From contig NC_091138.1 of NCBI RefSeq assembly GCF_041381155.1, positions 32,853,604-32,917,603 of the forward strand: a stretch of 64,000 nucleotides of DNA, written 5' to 3'. This DNA is from Argopecten irradians (Eukaryota; Mollusca; Bivalvia; Pectinida; Pectinidae). Of this stretch, positions 1 to 14,500 are shown piece by piece. Position 1 is the stretch's first letter, and the number at the start of each line of letters is the position of its first letter. The position numbers were made by a program, and so were the translations under genes. The notes beneath the pieces were generated by a model, which was not told the DNA's origin, did no database searches, and saw only the letters and a program-made list of their open reading frames with translations.

Positions 1-2971
1 TCAGCTGACTAAAAATGGACTACCCGTTACGGAAATAAAATTTCTTTATTTTCTAATTGGGGTTTTCTTCTCAAATGCGGGTTTTGGGACAAGGATAGAG
101 TGTGAATATATATCAGAATAAAAATAAGCAGAGTGTTCTGCTCAGTTATTTCCATAAATTGCACTTTTTCGTTGTGTTATTACCTAATGGTTACTGAAAC
201 ATCTGGCTGTGCCCTTTAAGGCCTTGCCTTCAGTCATATTAAACATGAGGTATAATAATATATCTAATGTGTACATTTGAATTTAAGGTACGTAAATTTA
301 CATCCAAGGTTCAACAGTTGGTTGCTTTGGCAGATCCACATCAAAGTATTCTGAAGATGCAAGGTGCAAACCCTTAAATTGTCTTACATTACTTCGCTGA
401 TGGCAGCATCGGTCGTTGAAAGCGTAAACACTTATGGAGAGGCATTGACCTATTAGGATCTTGTATCTACAGGTGTATCATACATGTACAAGTACCTGGG
501 TTATTCATAATGCGGTGACAATAGTGTGGAATAAAATGAATTATTGAATAGGTAGCAGCTGATACAGGCCTGGCCTAGTGTAGGCCTTAGTACATATGTA
601 GTCAATACAAAACAAGGGAAGGTAACTAAGATAACACTAGGCCTAATAAACACAACGACAGATTAACTTTTTTGAATAAATACTGTAATAGGTGATCACT
701 ACTAATTAGAAGTTAATTAGAAAGTTCATAGTTAAAAAACCAATGTTCATAGTTATAAAAAACCAATGTAATCAACGCGTTACACATGAGCATAAATAAT
801 AACATAGATTTTTACACGCAACGTTTTCAGCTTTTTTTCGGCAAAAAAGGAATCCTGATTTTCTTTTTAGACTAGACCTACTTACGTGTTGCGAAAGGAT
901 CGATATCTTTTCCCCTTGATTCATTTCCTAACGTTATTCTGTGTTCGTTGGTCTAAATGTATCGAGGTTGTCTTGGCTTCAGATTCTGTATGAGAAAGCT
1001 TGAGAAAACTTATTACACGGAACATGGAATATACACGCACCTTGTACCAGTTGCTGATAGTTCAGGTTACGCCCGACTTCTTTAGGCTGTTATATGATAA
1101 CATCCGGATATGAACAAGTACATAAATCCGGAATCACCAGTAGCACGTTACAATGTAATATCTATGATCCATGACCAGTCGGAAGACAACTGTAATAAAG
1201 AGCACTTTATCAAAGTCACAAAATCTGACAACATCTTAAAAACAGTAAATTAACGGTAGACGTACTTGTGGTTAGGGAAGGTAATTTTATGTAAAACTTT
1301 CCCACGGGTGAATTTCACTGAAAGGTTAAAAATATTCTTTTTTTTTTACTTTCATTTTTTTCAGAAACATATAATATATATTTCTGATTTTTTTTTTAAA
1401 TAATCACTAATCAGACACAATTAATACTTTTATTTTTTTTTCTTTATTAATATATTTATTTATTTGTACAGTATCCATCCTTTACTGTTTGTGGCATATG
1501 TACTGTAGGTAAAAAATATGCAGCATTTTCTAACGTATGACCTAACTTAAAACTACTAGACATCCTACTAACTACTACATTGTGTACTGTGACAATAAAG
1601 TATATTTGGTCACTTAGAAAAAGTCACTTATTCTTTAGCTTCTATCAGAGATATAATTTTAATCTCTGCTTCTATGCTGTCCTTATATTGACAATTTAGT
1701 TAAGTCGAAAATGTAAATTTTATTCATGTTAACATTTTCAATAGATTTCCATTAATTAGATCGTTTCTCAGTTAATGAATCTAAATCTACATTCCGAGAT
1801 ATGAAATGTAGGAAGGTTTGTCGAGATTTGCATATATTCCTAATAAGATTTTTTTTTACAATTTCCCGTAGCTGAGAAACCAACGTGTTTGTGTTTTTTT
1901 TTCAAGCACTCCGGTTTCACTCGAAGACTCTTCGCACGCTTGCATCCGCGTCATCGAAAGTAATTTGTATGAGTTATAAATATAATTCTTTTTTAATCAA
2001 TCTGTAAATAAAGTTTTTTAGAGGAAATATTGAATTTTACGTTTTTATGAATCTAAGTTCAATTTTGTAATTCACTTTTCAATCAATTATTTTGAATTCT
2101 TCTTATTGTTACATTCAGACGTATTTTTTTAGATAAACTATCTTTGACGTTAGAAATTTTAAATGACTGTCCAATTTCCAGTGAAGTACACGTATATATA
2201 AAGTTATGCAGAGTGTTTATAGTGTTTTTGTTTTGTTTTGAAACATATGTTATGTTTATTTTTTTCTAAAACGTAATCAATCTATCAATCTACATTAAAT
2301 TTCAATAACAAAACATTACTCGTATCCCCATTGCTCGCCAAATACATAACAGAGAATTAGTTGAACTTTGCCTCTGAAATGCTTTTATTTTCAAACTTGG
2401 AAGTATTTCTTTATAGTAAAGTGAAACTGGCATGAAAAGGGAATAGAAATTCCAACTATGAAGATCGACTCTGAGTAATGGATAACAAAATCCTTTTTTA
2501 TGAGTTTGAGGTACATGTATGGTTTTATCGGTATTTGATCTATAGAGACCTTATATATTATTGAAGGAGTTTTAACCAATATACAGTAGATAGGAAATAT
2601 TCTAATATACATGTAGATGGAAACTAGGATAGACTATTTATGTGAAGTGCCCTCTAGTATATCTTATTCTGGATAGTTGTAAATAGTGTAATTTAAAGTA
2701 ACGTGAATTGAGCATGATCACTATTTAATCTTTGTTGAGGCAGATATCGGGAATGTACGATTTACCTCCCTTCAAGCACAAAAAAAACAAGGTGCTTTTT
2801 TAAGAAATACCATAGGAACAATTTGATTAGATATCATTTTCATTTTTTCTGAACAATTATTCAATTGTGTTACAAGGGTTTACACAAGTTATAAATAGCA
2901 ACTCATTTTAGATACAGTAAAACATGCTTGTACAGATTATGACCACAGGAATACGAGAATTAGCCTAGTAC
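1..2971. other. Intergenic, AT-rich, no gene seen
   Basis: No open frame here resembles a known protein, and none has exon-like codon structure. The stretch contains T-rich runs around 1340-1450 and scattered poly-T of 8-10 bases near 1850-1900. I see no promoter or RNA gene that can be supported. Confidence 0.6.
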
Positions 2972-3161
2972 AGTTTATTTAAGTATGGACCCACCAGAGT
3001 GCCTTTGGACCATTTTAGACGAGTTATGGGTCAAAAATCGATGAAAATCTTATATAAAATCGTATTTAGTACCATGTTGTAGATTACCTATTTTTGATAT
3101 ATAGCACTTAAACGTCTAAAATGGTCAATAAGCACTCTGGTGGGTCCAAATTTATATAAAC
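2972..3161. repeat. 190-bp inverted-repeat element (MITE-like)
   Basis: Two arms of about 50 bp (2972-3021 and 3112-3161) are inverted copies of each other. Both carry GGACCCACCAGAGTG-type sequence next to CATTTTAGACG. The central part, about 90 bp, is single copy. Long terminal inverted repeats around a short non-coding core are typical of a MITE. I saw no second copy in this window, so membership in a family is inferred. Confidence 0.65.
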
Positions 3162-4384
3162 TGAAACTAATTTTCAAATCCCTATGATTATAATAGAACG
3201 ACTGTTATTTAAAAGTTTGGTTAAAGTATTTTGAAAGTGACAGTACATAGTTTGATTACTGAAAGTACACGAGAGATTCTCCTCACTAGCGCTACAATCA
3301 AATTATGATGTCATGACAGAGGTAACCAATATCACGTCAATGTCTGGCCTGGTTATAGGATGGATCAAAGACCTAGAAAACAGTATGCCACCTAAACTAG
3401 AATCTTAGTCACTGCAATATTAGTTCATGTTAGTTACATTTCAAAGTACAGCATCCAGTTAAGCTCTTGAAATGTGTTGCATTTTTTTGAACGACCATAA
3501 ACTATATGATCGACACGTGGTCTATCTTGTCCCACCTATGATTCCAGGAAAAGCATAGGAAGGACGGTTTTTCTCGTTGGATCCTCATTGGCCACGTTGC
3601 AAATATACATTTGTATCATACATTTCACAGAAAACAGGGATATTAATATGAATTTGTCCGTGCGTCCGGACACGGAATCAATGGTAATTATTGGAACCAT
3701 TACAAAATTTAAAATACAGTAGTTGAATGCATTCTTCAAGTAAATGGACAAAAGATAAAGCCCAAATTAGAGTGTGATATGTACATGTATTTTGTTAGTT
3801 TCCAAAGCAGCGTCAAATTCAACGCGTTATGAAAGTCTGATTGATTAGCGTCAAAAAAATGTTGAATGCTTTTTGGGGTCACCTGAACGTGATCTCCTTG
3901 ATTCAGATGTCCTGGGACTGGAATGTATTATTGGAATTGGCCAATATTTAAGTCAGGGGTGTAGTCGAAGGAAAAGACAAAGGAACACACTGCTCTTCAC
4001 TTTGTAATATTCCTGGAAAATGTATATTGTATATTATAATGTTTGCAGTCAAAATTTCGTTGATATAGGTAAAGAAATGGCATAACAGTATATAATCACT
4101 ATGGCCGGCCCAGTTGATTAAAAGGTGATAAGGCTAATCACAATTTAACAACAATCAAATTAAGATTAACCGATTTATTTTGAAGATAACTTGACAACAC
4201 TTCTAAAATTTCTGAAGTACACCACTCATTATTTATTGTCCTACTTGTCAACTGTAAAGAAACTGTAATAACAGGTTTTACAAAATAAGAAATGCAAGTT
4301 TCACTAATCACGTTTTGAACCACCGGGCTCAGAAGTTACCGATAACTGTCTCATACATGTAGCCGCAAGCTTGTCATATACTAA
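3162..4384. other. Intergenic, no gene seen
   Basis: Short open frames only, with no recognisable protein similarity. It precedes the hairpin and the MINPP1-like gene. Confidence 0.5.
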
Positions 4385-4535
4385 TGCACAGGGACTTGTA
4401 ACGTGGGTTGTGAGAAAGTCTGTTGTGTATACATGTGTACTAGGCATTAGTCCTTTTATATAGTATATAGGCCTAGTACACATGTATACACAACAGACTT
4501 TCTCACAACCTACGTTACAAGTCCTTGTGTACTAA
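4385..4535. repeat. Long near-perfect hairpin upstream of MINPP1-like gene
   Basis: Left arm 4387-4445 and right arm 4471-4529 are inverted copies over about 58 bp, with only a few mismatches. The loop is about 25 nt and AT-rich. The arms share GACTTGTAACGT and GTTGTGAGAAAGTCTG. The structure ends about 325 bp before the MINPP1-like ATG, so it could lie in the promoter or 5' UTR. It could be a small foldback transposon or a source of hairpin RNA; the sequence does not decide between them. Confidence 0.7.
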
Positions 4536-4858
4536 TGCACTTGAATGACTAAGTAAGAACGTCCAAATTTGTATTATATAGATACAACGCCTTTATGAGC
4601 AACAATCACTGCTTGAATAAAGAATGCGAAAGATTATACTTACGTCTAACATAGTACACTATTACACATTTTTAAATCCGTAAAATAGGTTTCCGTGAGT
4701 CGGGATCAAGACACGTGAACCTATTCTTATATCAGTGCCTATCGTGTTATCTGTGACGTTTTTGACCTGTTGGTCTCGCTGTGTCATCGGAACTCGATAA
4801 ATTTGGCGTATGTAGGCCTACTGAGACACCAGTCTATACAGACCAAAGACAGAACAAG

Positions 4859-5591
4859 ATGGACTCGGTAGTTCTGCAGGTATTTTTGGTAATTTGTGTT
4901 TCTTTGACAGCCGCCACCCAAGGAGCGTCTAAATTCTATGGTAAATTGTTATTTGGAACAAAAACTCCTTATTTCTGGGCCAGGGATGCCAACGAGGCCA
5001 TCGCTGCCGATTCTGGCATGACCATTACCCACAACGGTCAGACATGCAAGGCAATTTACGTGGACGCATTGTTACGTCACGGCGCGCGATATCCGACGTC
5101 GGGTTACATAGTGGACATGCAGTCCTTACTTCCAAAACTCCAGGGTCTTCCGTCCGCCTCGCAGCATCCCTTTCTCAGCACGTGGGTTGATAAATTCCCT
5201 ATGAACCTGAACTCACAACTCTCCTCTCTTGGGCGTAATGAACAATACACATTAGGGAAACGGTTTGGGTCCCGCTTCCGGTCTCTCCTACAGCCAAACC
5301 GGACCCAGTACTACGCAACGTTTAAAAAAAGAACACAGGACAGTTCTAAGTTGTTCGAACAAGGTTTGACGGGACGTCAGATGAGTGAGGACCTTACCAA
5401 TGGTACCCAGCCCACTATAGACAACATTATGTTACGATTTTTCGACAATTGCAAAGAATACTCTATACATGTTCTTAATAACGACACTGCATACGAGGAG
5501 TACTTCAAATTCCAGAGAGGTCCAGAGTTTTCTGCGATGATCAAGACAGTCAGTGACCGTATCACCGATGGGAATATGAACCTTACTATCA
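4859..5591 (+). CDS. MINPP1: MINPP1-like exon 1 (start, signal peptide, RHGxRxP)
   Basis: Encodes residues 1-244 plus the first base of the next codon. It carries the signal peptide, the catalytic RHGARYP and most of the phosphatase alpha/beta domain. The donor reads A|GTAAGA at 5591/5592, phase 1. The same junction is kept in the pseudogene copy at 41216, which supports the exon end. Confidence 0.88.
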
Positions 5592-8500
5592 GTAAGATTT
5601 TGACTTCTCTTTGTACTGCAAGCTTTTCGTGTACCCTCTCCCTTGTCCTTGTCTCGCGTCTTAATATTAGCAAGTGACTTATTGTTATTTACAGTCCTGC
5701 GTCTTAATATTAGCTGGTGTCTTATTGTAACATATTATCTAATATTATCTGTTGTCTTATGTTACCTTTTGTCACTTCCTGATGTGGTGATACCTTATAC
5801 GATCATATATGTTGTGTCTCTGTGCAGCATTTCGCCCTTGCCTGATGTGTTTTATACAACCATTTTTGCTTCAACCCTCTGATATGTGTCATGATTCAAC
5901 CCTTTGCTTTCTTTTTATTGCTTCAACCCTCTGATATGCGTCTTGCTTCAACCCTTTGCTTTCTTTTTATTGCTTCAACCCTCTGATATGCGTCTTGCTT
6001 TAACTCTTTGCTTTCTTTTCATTGCTTCAACCCTCTGATATGCATCTTGCTTCAACCCTTTGCTTTCTTTTTTTTTGTTTCAACCCTCTGATATGCGTCT
6101 TGCTTCAACCCTTTGCTTTCTTTTTTTTTGTTTCAGCCCTCTGATATGCGTCTTGCTTCAACCCTTTGCTTTCTGTTTTTTGTTTCAACCCTCTGATATG
6201 CGTCCTTCAACCCGTTACTTTCTTTTTTTTGTTTCAACCCTCTGATATGCGTCTTGCTTCAACCCTTTGCTTTCTTTGTTTTTGCTTCAATCCTTTGATA
6301 CCTAAGTATGCGTCTTGCTTCAACCCTTTGCTTTTTTTTCAACCCTCTGATGTGCGTCTTGCCTTCTTCTCTTTGCTTTCTCTGCACTAATCCTTTAATA
6401 TTTGCCGTGTGTGTTATACGACCGTGAGAGAACCGTTTAGCCTATCACGTTCTTTAGGAGTGTAAGTTACCTGTTTTATGACAGCGTTGAGGTCAGAATA
6501 TGTGTACGTGTACGGGTGTGTGCATTTTTCTAGTAAGTTTGTAAAAAAAGATCCAAGCAAAAGTCTCAGATACCTAAAACATTACTTTATATAGCAGTTC
6601 CTTATTTATAATGTAACGCCATATTGGAGATTACAAAAGTTAAACAATGTAAATTGTAATGTGAGACGTCAATCATATGAGGTTTGCTAACGTTTTACTC
6701 AATGCTTGGAATCACACTTCTTTTCTATTTAGACAGCATATACATCCATATATGTCCATTTGCTAGAAAAAAACAACTGTCAAGGTCAGTTAATACAACA
6801 ATTACATGGGAATATAAACAAATGTGGTATTGTTTTGATAACACAATCCAATGCTAGGTTTGATTTCACAGTATTCCAAATACGGCCTCCCATTTAGATA
6901 AGCGACATATCACTCAGAATGAAATTAAATCTAATTATTTCTGAAGGTAAGAATTTTGGTGTTTTGAAAATGTTAATGGAATAGAAAAGTAGAAGCCACA
7001 CATTGGTAATAGGATATAATATATTTGAAGACGCAGATGTTACTTTACTGATAGTGTGACGTGCTTCACTAATGTTATTTGACATTCAATGTAGCGCGCG
7101 TCACTGATGTTACTCCTACATTGTGCATTACGTCACGGATGATATTTCGATGACAATTTTTACGTGTGAATTCCGCCTACACAAACGTCACTGATGTTAT
7201 ATTACCGGCATTATCGCTAACGTCACTTATATTTTTCATGTTACTTCATTTTTGCATTACATTATCAGTACAGCGCGTCTCACTGCTGTTAGTTCATTGG
7301 CATTTAGATAGTGTCAGACGAACATCTGACGAACAATACATATAATCAAATGATTAATTGAGATGTTAATTATAAAAAATCTTATATGCATGTAGAAATA
7401 AATTAAGATAACCAATATTCAATTTACATAGTACTTGCAAGTGACGATATACTTTTCTTGTAAAAGGCTTTTAGCCAGCGTCCATTAAATTCAATAAACT
7501 CATTTATTTAGTTCGCTGACATTTTCGCTGTCGACGGATGTTTCTTCACTGACATTTTCGCAAGTGACACTATTGTGCTTCTTCCTCATTGTCGTTCATG
7601 TCAGTGATGTTACATCTCCACGTTCGTCAATGATGTTACTTATCATGGTTTGTATATGCGGTAAGAAATCTAAACAGCTCACTTTTCTTCCTAACGGTGT
7701 CTCGCTTTTTGCAAGAACCAATGTTAATATTTCTACACCACCATCGATTTCTAACCTCTACCAAAATATCTTATAACTGGGTCTAATAGAATTACTTTTT
7801 GTAATTTCAGGTGACGTCCTGTCTATTTACCAATACTGTGAACTTGAGACAGGTATGTTCAATTCCTCGGATTGGTGTACATTATTTACAGAAGAAGACG
7901 CTGAAGTGATAGAATACCAGATCGACTTATACGTACGTCCATACTTTGTGTATTACATATTGTTTTATAAAGTATATAATTGAATTAGTAATATTTGCAC
8001 AAATGACAGCGTTGATAAGTTTAGACTAGCTTAAGTAGACATGTTATAGCTTTCTTCATAGAATTGAATATTGTATTCCAATGCGTACTTCCTTGGTTTC
8101 AGGTTGCGTAAAGAATTGTGTACAGTTGTTTTATTATTGTTGAATTTTCCGTAGGTATCGGGGAACATAGAGGATATTCCTTGTTTCTTGATGAAAACCA
8201 GCTATATTATTCCACCTCAAGAGATGAAATATTACAGGTATTCATCAAGAAGCAAGGAATATTATATTAATATCACGTTTATTTTCTCGCTTCCATTTAC
8301 AGAAGACCATCACTACTAGTTCCGCCGAAGGTTATGCCGCCATTGTATCATTCAGAGTTATTTGCCCTTTCGATTATTACGGTGTATTTTTGTGAACGTT
8401 ACGTTACACTTCTACACTAACATATGACGTCATTTTCGCGCACAAACTAATGGCGTAACAATCAAATAATATTTTCATTGCTGCATTACGATTGATCAAA

Positions 8501-11500
8501 AGCTAGTGAAAATATCAAAATTGTTATTTTCACTGAAGTATATCGCTTCTATGTTCACCGTAAAACATTTATTTCACTGCGAAAAGTGCAATAACACTTA
8601 AACAAAACTCAAAATTGATTTGGAACAGGACAATACATACATGTATAACGGTCAAAATAGGACTAGACTGGAATGTATGTTTATAGCTTCAACAGAAATA
8701 CCGTTCTGCTTACTTTTTTCTTTCAGTTATTTTTTCCAAATCGAACATATAGAAATAGCCTCTTTCATTGATTTCAGAACTACTGGAGAAAGACCTACGG
8801 TCACGCCATCAATAGTGAGATCACTTGTCCAATGTTTGTCGATGTTTTCAAGAAGATGGATGAAGCCATTGAGGCAGAACGCCATGGACACAGGTCAGTC
8901 ATGTGTAACATCTATAGGTGGACAGTTATCTTTAATGACCAGACATAGGCAGACGCATATAAAAATGTTTTGATTAAAAAAATCGGTTTAATGGCAACTT
9001 AAGCAGTACAGTACAGATGCCTTTAATGGTATTTGGAACTGCCGATCATCAGCCGAGATCATCCTATAGTATAATGATAGACCTTTAGATTAGAACATTC
9101 TCTGGATGGGGAGTCCACAGTGGTAAACAGAAGTCACTATTCACCAATGGCTGACTACCAAGAACTCTCCTTTCCCAGCCTCCACCAATTCCGTCTTTGT
9201 ATATTACAGAGTTAGCTCCCTTGTGGGTAGGTATCGATTGTTACGTCGTTAATTTGTGAGCCCAAATCATGTCGTTTTCTCCAAAAAGTAATACGTTACG
9301 CTCGCAATCACATGACGTCACAATCAATTCCTACCCGCAAGTGCAGATAACTCTGTAATATGCAAATACAGAATAAATGGAGACACAAAAATGTACCCGC
9401 ACCTGCTATGGCGAACATCTGTACTGCTTGTCTCGTTTCCGGGCCTATGATGCGGGCCTGTAATTTCCAGCCAGATAAACTGAACAGTCTCTTAACATTA
9501 AAACTCACGCACCTGACCTCCACGAGAAAGTTCCGTGTCTGCAATGCCTGTTCCTGACACCATGACAGACAACAAGTCCTCTTGAACGCGTCCTCCCATT
9601 CGTTTGTCCATACAACTCTTCTCATGGCACATTCTCTTATGGTAACAATAGTTTCATTGTGCTGTAAGACAACGATAAAGGGTCTGGCGTAGTCTTGATT
9701 ATATCTGGGAAAGATGATCTCATACACAGATCCACGTTTATGTTCAAGTCAACTGCCATCGCAAGTTTTCCTATTTTCTCTTTTGCCCTTTGTCTGTGCA
9801 AGCTGACCATCTTCAATGAAGTCAATGGGAACATCTCTCTTCATACTTGGTAGTAGACTAAAGGTTACACCCTTGTGCACACGGAGTGCAGTACGTTTAG
9901 ACTACATGTAGACACGGAGTGCACTACGTTTAGACTACAGGTAGACACTGGGTGCACAAGATTTAGACTACAGGTATACACGGAGTGCACAAGATTTAGA
10001 CTACAGGTAGACACGGAGTGCACTACATGTGAACACGGTGTCCACTACGGGTGGGCATGGTGTCCAGGTGCATTCATACCTAAACAGACAAGTTGATGTG
10101 TTATAGCTAGGGATCGGGGGAATTCATTCTTCAATTTAAAAGAATACATAATTATAATGTTTTAGAGTTATTTTTTTAATTACAACATCTACGATGAAAT
10201 GTACAGTATATATAACTATACTTTATTTTTCTTAGTTAATACATCTCTGCTACATTAATAAAGCCTTTTCACTGCAAAAGTAAAAAAGATTAATTTATGT
10301 TCATTAAATATATGTCTATTTGATTTTATATCTGTAGTTTCCATTTCATATCTAAAATATATTACGTTTTCAAAAGTCAATGTATTATTGGTAGATTGCA
10401 TTAAATATATATATCATTTACATGAAATACAAGCATTTTCACAAGTCAAAAACAACTGTGAATTGCAGCATAAACCAGTCTTATTGTGCTTTTGAGACAC
10501 TTTTTATTTTATAATAAACTGTAAGTAATACAATCATATACCGGGTAATACATAGCTTTAAATAAAAAAAGATTTGATGCATATCAATCAGTTATCTAGC
10601 GATACCCTTCTAGATCGTCTTTCATTAAAATATATATATACACTTGTATATTATTTTTCTTGGCTAATTTAAGTTCTGGCGTAGTGTACGTAAAAATAGT
10701 TTAATTACGTATTCTTTATTAAAAACTGAACGTCTATAAAAGACCATGCAGATTAAATCCACTTCAAACTATATGACGTCCTCCACTAATTGGTGGCTAG
10801 TCTACCTACAAGTACCCAATTCAGCTTGTTTTGATTCTTAATTAGCAGTAAACACAATATGTCCAACCCCGCAAGTTATCTTGACCGTCTATTGCGTCAT
10901 GGTCCAATAATTATAACTTGTCAAACATACAGGTAAGCCAGTATCCAGCTGTCCTAGGTACCTCACGGTGACCATCGATAGATATAGCCAGACGGCAGAA
11001 TCGTTGCCTTCTTTGTTTGCACGGCTTTATGAGAATGGGGCAGTATTATCTTTGTACATGTGATTTTTAGAAATTGTTACAATGGAAGTTTGTTAAGACA
11101 AACAAATATACTTTACCGTTTAAAAATCATATAGGTTTATATTTACACTTGCTAGGCTTGGTCACTATACGCTAATACTAGCCGATTTTGTTTACCATAA
11201 CTGCATGGTAACATTGAACTTTGAACTTGCGTAAGGAAATGTTCTGTGCAACGTAAAAGGACTACTTTTTTTAAAAAAGAAACACATGGCTTTGTTTACA
11301 TTTTGACGCAACATTACGTATATATTGTTGTTTTTCATAGAATTTTGGAAAAATGTAAACAATATATACATGTTTTATATTTATATATGATTCAAACAAT
11401 TTTTAAATTAACAATTGTATAAAGAAACGAAAAAATATCCCGACCGGGGCGACGTGCTTTCATTTTTGTTAAAAATGATGGGTGTCAAATGTAAACATTA

Positions 11501-14500
11501 CCTCTGTGCCTATGTTCGTCCTACGATCGAGCCTTTGGGGTGGACGGGTGTGAGACCCTCTGATAGAGGTCAGTTATAAACATATCCTCTTGTCTTTGTT
11601 CTTTGAGTATCTAATCATGTGTATTATAAAACATGCACCGCTAATAATCCACGTGTTGACAGTTCCGCGTCACCACAAATACATTGTATCCATCGAACAC
11701 AAGTGAATTTGTTTCATCTATCGATGGCGATATGGATCTAAGCGTAGATTATATAATCACATGGCCCCCAAGGATGTAATACCGTCAAGTCAGACGACAT
11801 CTCAAACACATTGAGCTACTTGAAAATCGGTGTTTTGCCAACTTCGGGAAACTAAAGTGTGTAAGCGTGCGTCAGCTTCGCCTCGCTGCACAATAACGGT
11901 CACCGAGTTCACACATGTGGCCGTGTACAAATTCTTTATGTTATTACGCTATATATTAACTTTTAGCAAAATTGAATATATATTTAAAGTTCTGATCTGA
12001 TTAAATAAAATTATCTCTGAAATTTACTTTGTTTGTCATGTTTATTTTACACTAAAATATTGAACTTTTTTGTCGTCACGGATGAATAATTCTACCTTAC
12101 GTGAAGCGTCACCATTCGCTGTTCAAATGAGTAAGCTCCTCCCACTTTTGACCGACTTTTATTGAATAATTACGGCACTTTCAAATGACGATTTTATTGC
12201 ATAAAATATAAATAAAAAGTCGTGTGAGTGTAAATATAGGGATTGGATTTCGTTTTTTTTTTTGTTAACCATGCTTGTATGGAGCAATTCCTCTAAGAAT
12301 ATATTCAATATGGGGCGCTAACGCGCCCCATAGAATATATTCTTAGAGGAATTGCTCCATACAAGCATGGTTAACATAAAAACGAAATCCAATCCCTATA
12401 TGAATTTGAAACACATAAATACATGTTGGAGAGCCTGGGTACACCGTACACCGTATTCTGGGGGGTAGATTGGGATGAGGTAAAAACTAGCTGGGAAAAC
12501 ACAGTAAGTGATGCTGAATACACCTCAATTATTGTCATGACAGGCAGCCGTGTAGTGGAGATGACGGGAGCTGTACAATGCGTTAATCAAGCATGATGTC
12601 AGTCACAACCATGCATTTCCCAATGATTCATGTATTTTGATTTTTTTTTTTAAATTTTAATATACAAAGCTTCATTATCAAATTAATTAAAGTGCAACAA
12701 CCAGTTAAAATACATATCCCTATTGACGAGCATCGTTGTAAAACTGTACGTATTTGTATGATGAGTACAATGTATATATGTAGAGAGGATGCCACCTAAG
12801 TACAGCATGCTATAAATGGACCTCCTGGGGTTGGGATAAGGTACGTATACAGGTGTTGTTAGCTGTGATACACCTGACTGAACATATTGAAGGGGGCCAA
12901 TGAAGGCTCCAGGCCCCAGTCTGACCAATGTTAGGTAATTTAAATTATCATACCCGTGTGGTTGATTGAACAGTATGAAGTCCAAGTGACCATGGCAACT
13001 GCAGTCCTAGACTAGCGGTCTACCTTTCGAGCAGGCATATTTTCAGTGTACAATATATACTGTACATGTATGAATCACGCATTTTGTTACCACGTAAATC
13101 ACGTGGTTTGTAAAAGAAGCCTAGAAAAGGATATTGTCAAATTATCAGTTTCTAAAATTAAAGCAATTGTGCCAAATTCATAATCTAATCAACGCCAGTA
13201 AGTAACAAAAGGAAGCCACAGTTACACACACGTTGTTTACTTGAGAATATTTACATTTCCGTTTTCACTTTCCTATATAACCTTACTAACCGGGCAATCG
13301 TTTACACTTTCGTAAACGCAGAGGGGCTGCTGCACAAGAACACAGACCGAAACACTGACTTCCGCCCTTATATGAATGCGCATCCGGTTAGGCCAAAATA
13401 AATGCCATGACAAAGGTTCGATATCAACATCAGTTTGAATGCAATGGAAAGCATTGTGTTAATATTAAAAATAAAAAAATGAAAACATATGGAATAAATG
13501 GATTAAAAAAGATAAAGTTATTTTGGAACTATATTTTATTTACTCCCGGAACTTGACATATTTTCCCGCCAAATTGGAGCCAGCTGTTTCGCGATTCATC
13601 AATTACGTAGCTGTTCTATCAATCGTATAGCGTTGAAAAAACGAAGGTTTATTTCACAGGAACACTAAATTTAAATGAAATGGTCGGTCGAAATGTAAAT
13701 ATAGGGAATATTTTTAATTTTTTGTTGTTTACTGGTGTGTAAACAGCTTTTTTGTACAGATATTTCAACATGACGCGCTGACGCGCGTCATTTAAAATAT
13801 CTGTACAAAAAATGCAGTTTACACACCAGTAAACAACAAAAAAATAAAAATCATTCCTTAAAATACAGGCGGAAAGAGAGAGGGTGACGTAAAACATTAC
13901 AAACGGATACGGCACCGGTAAACTATATCCGGAATACAATTAAAGCGCTATATATTTACTGGCGCTACCCTTTTTTCTTTTTGAAAACAAAGTTCCAGTT
14001 CTTAGAAAACTTTAAATTCACTTGACTGATCAGATTTAACAGTCTCTCAAATATCAGTACATACAATGTAACATCACTAGGTATACATTATAAAGCTATT
14101 AGAAGTGCTCAATTACTGTAAACATAACGTTCTCTCTGAACTTGACTAGAAACTAATAACTATAATAACACATGGAATGTTAACAGAGAAACTCATTAAC
14201 TAATACCGAACATAGTCACTGAGGTACCGAGGGGTCACAGATGGTCTAGAAGACCGCCTTGGAGGTTCCATCGAAGGAGTCAGATCATCATCATCATTAC
14301 CAAAGTCAAAGGAATCATTGGTTAGAGAGTCCGATTCAAACGTGTCTGATGCTAGCTGATTACTATCTGAGGTAGGAACATCATCAACAGCAGGAGAAAG
14401 TATTGGAGTCGTATCGCGAGCTGGAGGAACAGATATAACGTTAGGTATGTCTGGAGGTTGCGGTGGCGAGTTGGCCGGCGATGCGTCGGTATCAGAATTA

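Larger units (their letters stand above)
13193..13964 (-). repeat. 3' LTR, interrupted by a Helentron-like insertion
   Basis: 13193-13247 matches 19199-19253 and about 13865-13964 matches 19256-19355, with few mismatches (for example ACATTACAAACGG against ACGTTACAAAAGG). About 615 bp in between are a later insertion. LTR ends are CGCCAGTAA and TTACTGGCG, not the usual TG and CA. Confidence 0.88.

Noticed and set aside
4781..4858. N-terminal extension of the MINPP1-like frame
   Set aside because: It begins at GTG, is hydrophilic and would bury the signal peptide. ATG 4859 is the better start.
5643..6390. Open frames with repeated FQPSDMR
   Set aside because: Products of the 52-bp tandem repeat in intron 1.
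9308..9834. 139-aa and 65-aa - strand open frames
   Set aside because: They overlap an M1 MITE at one end, show no domain and lie within intron 3.
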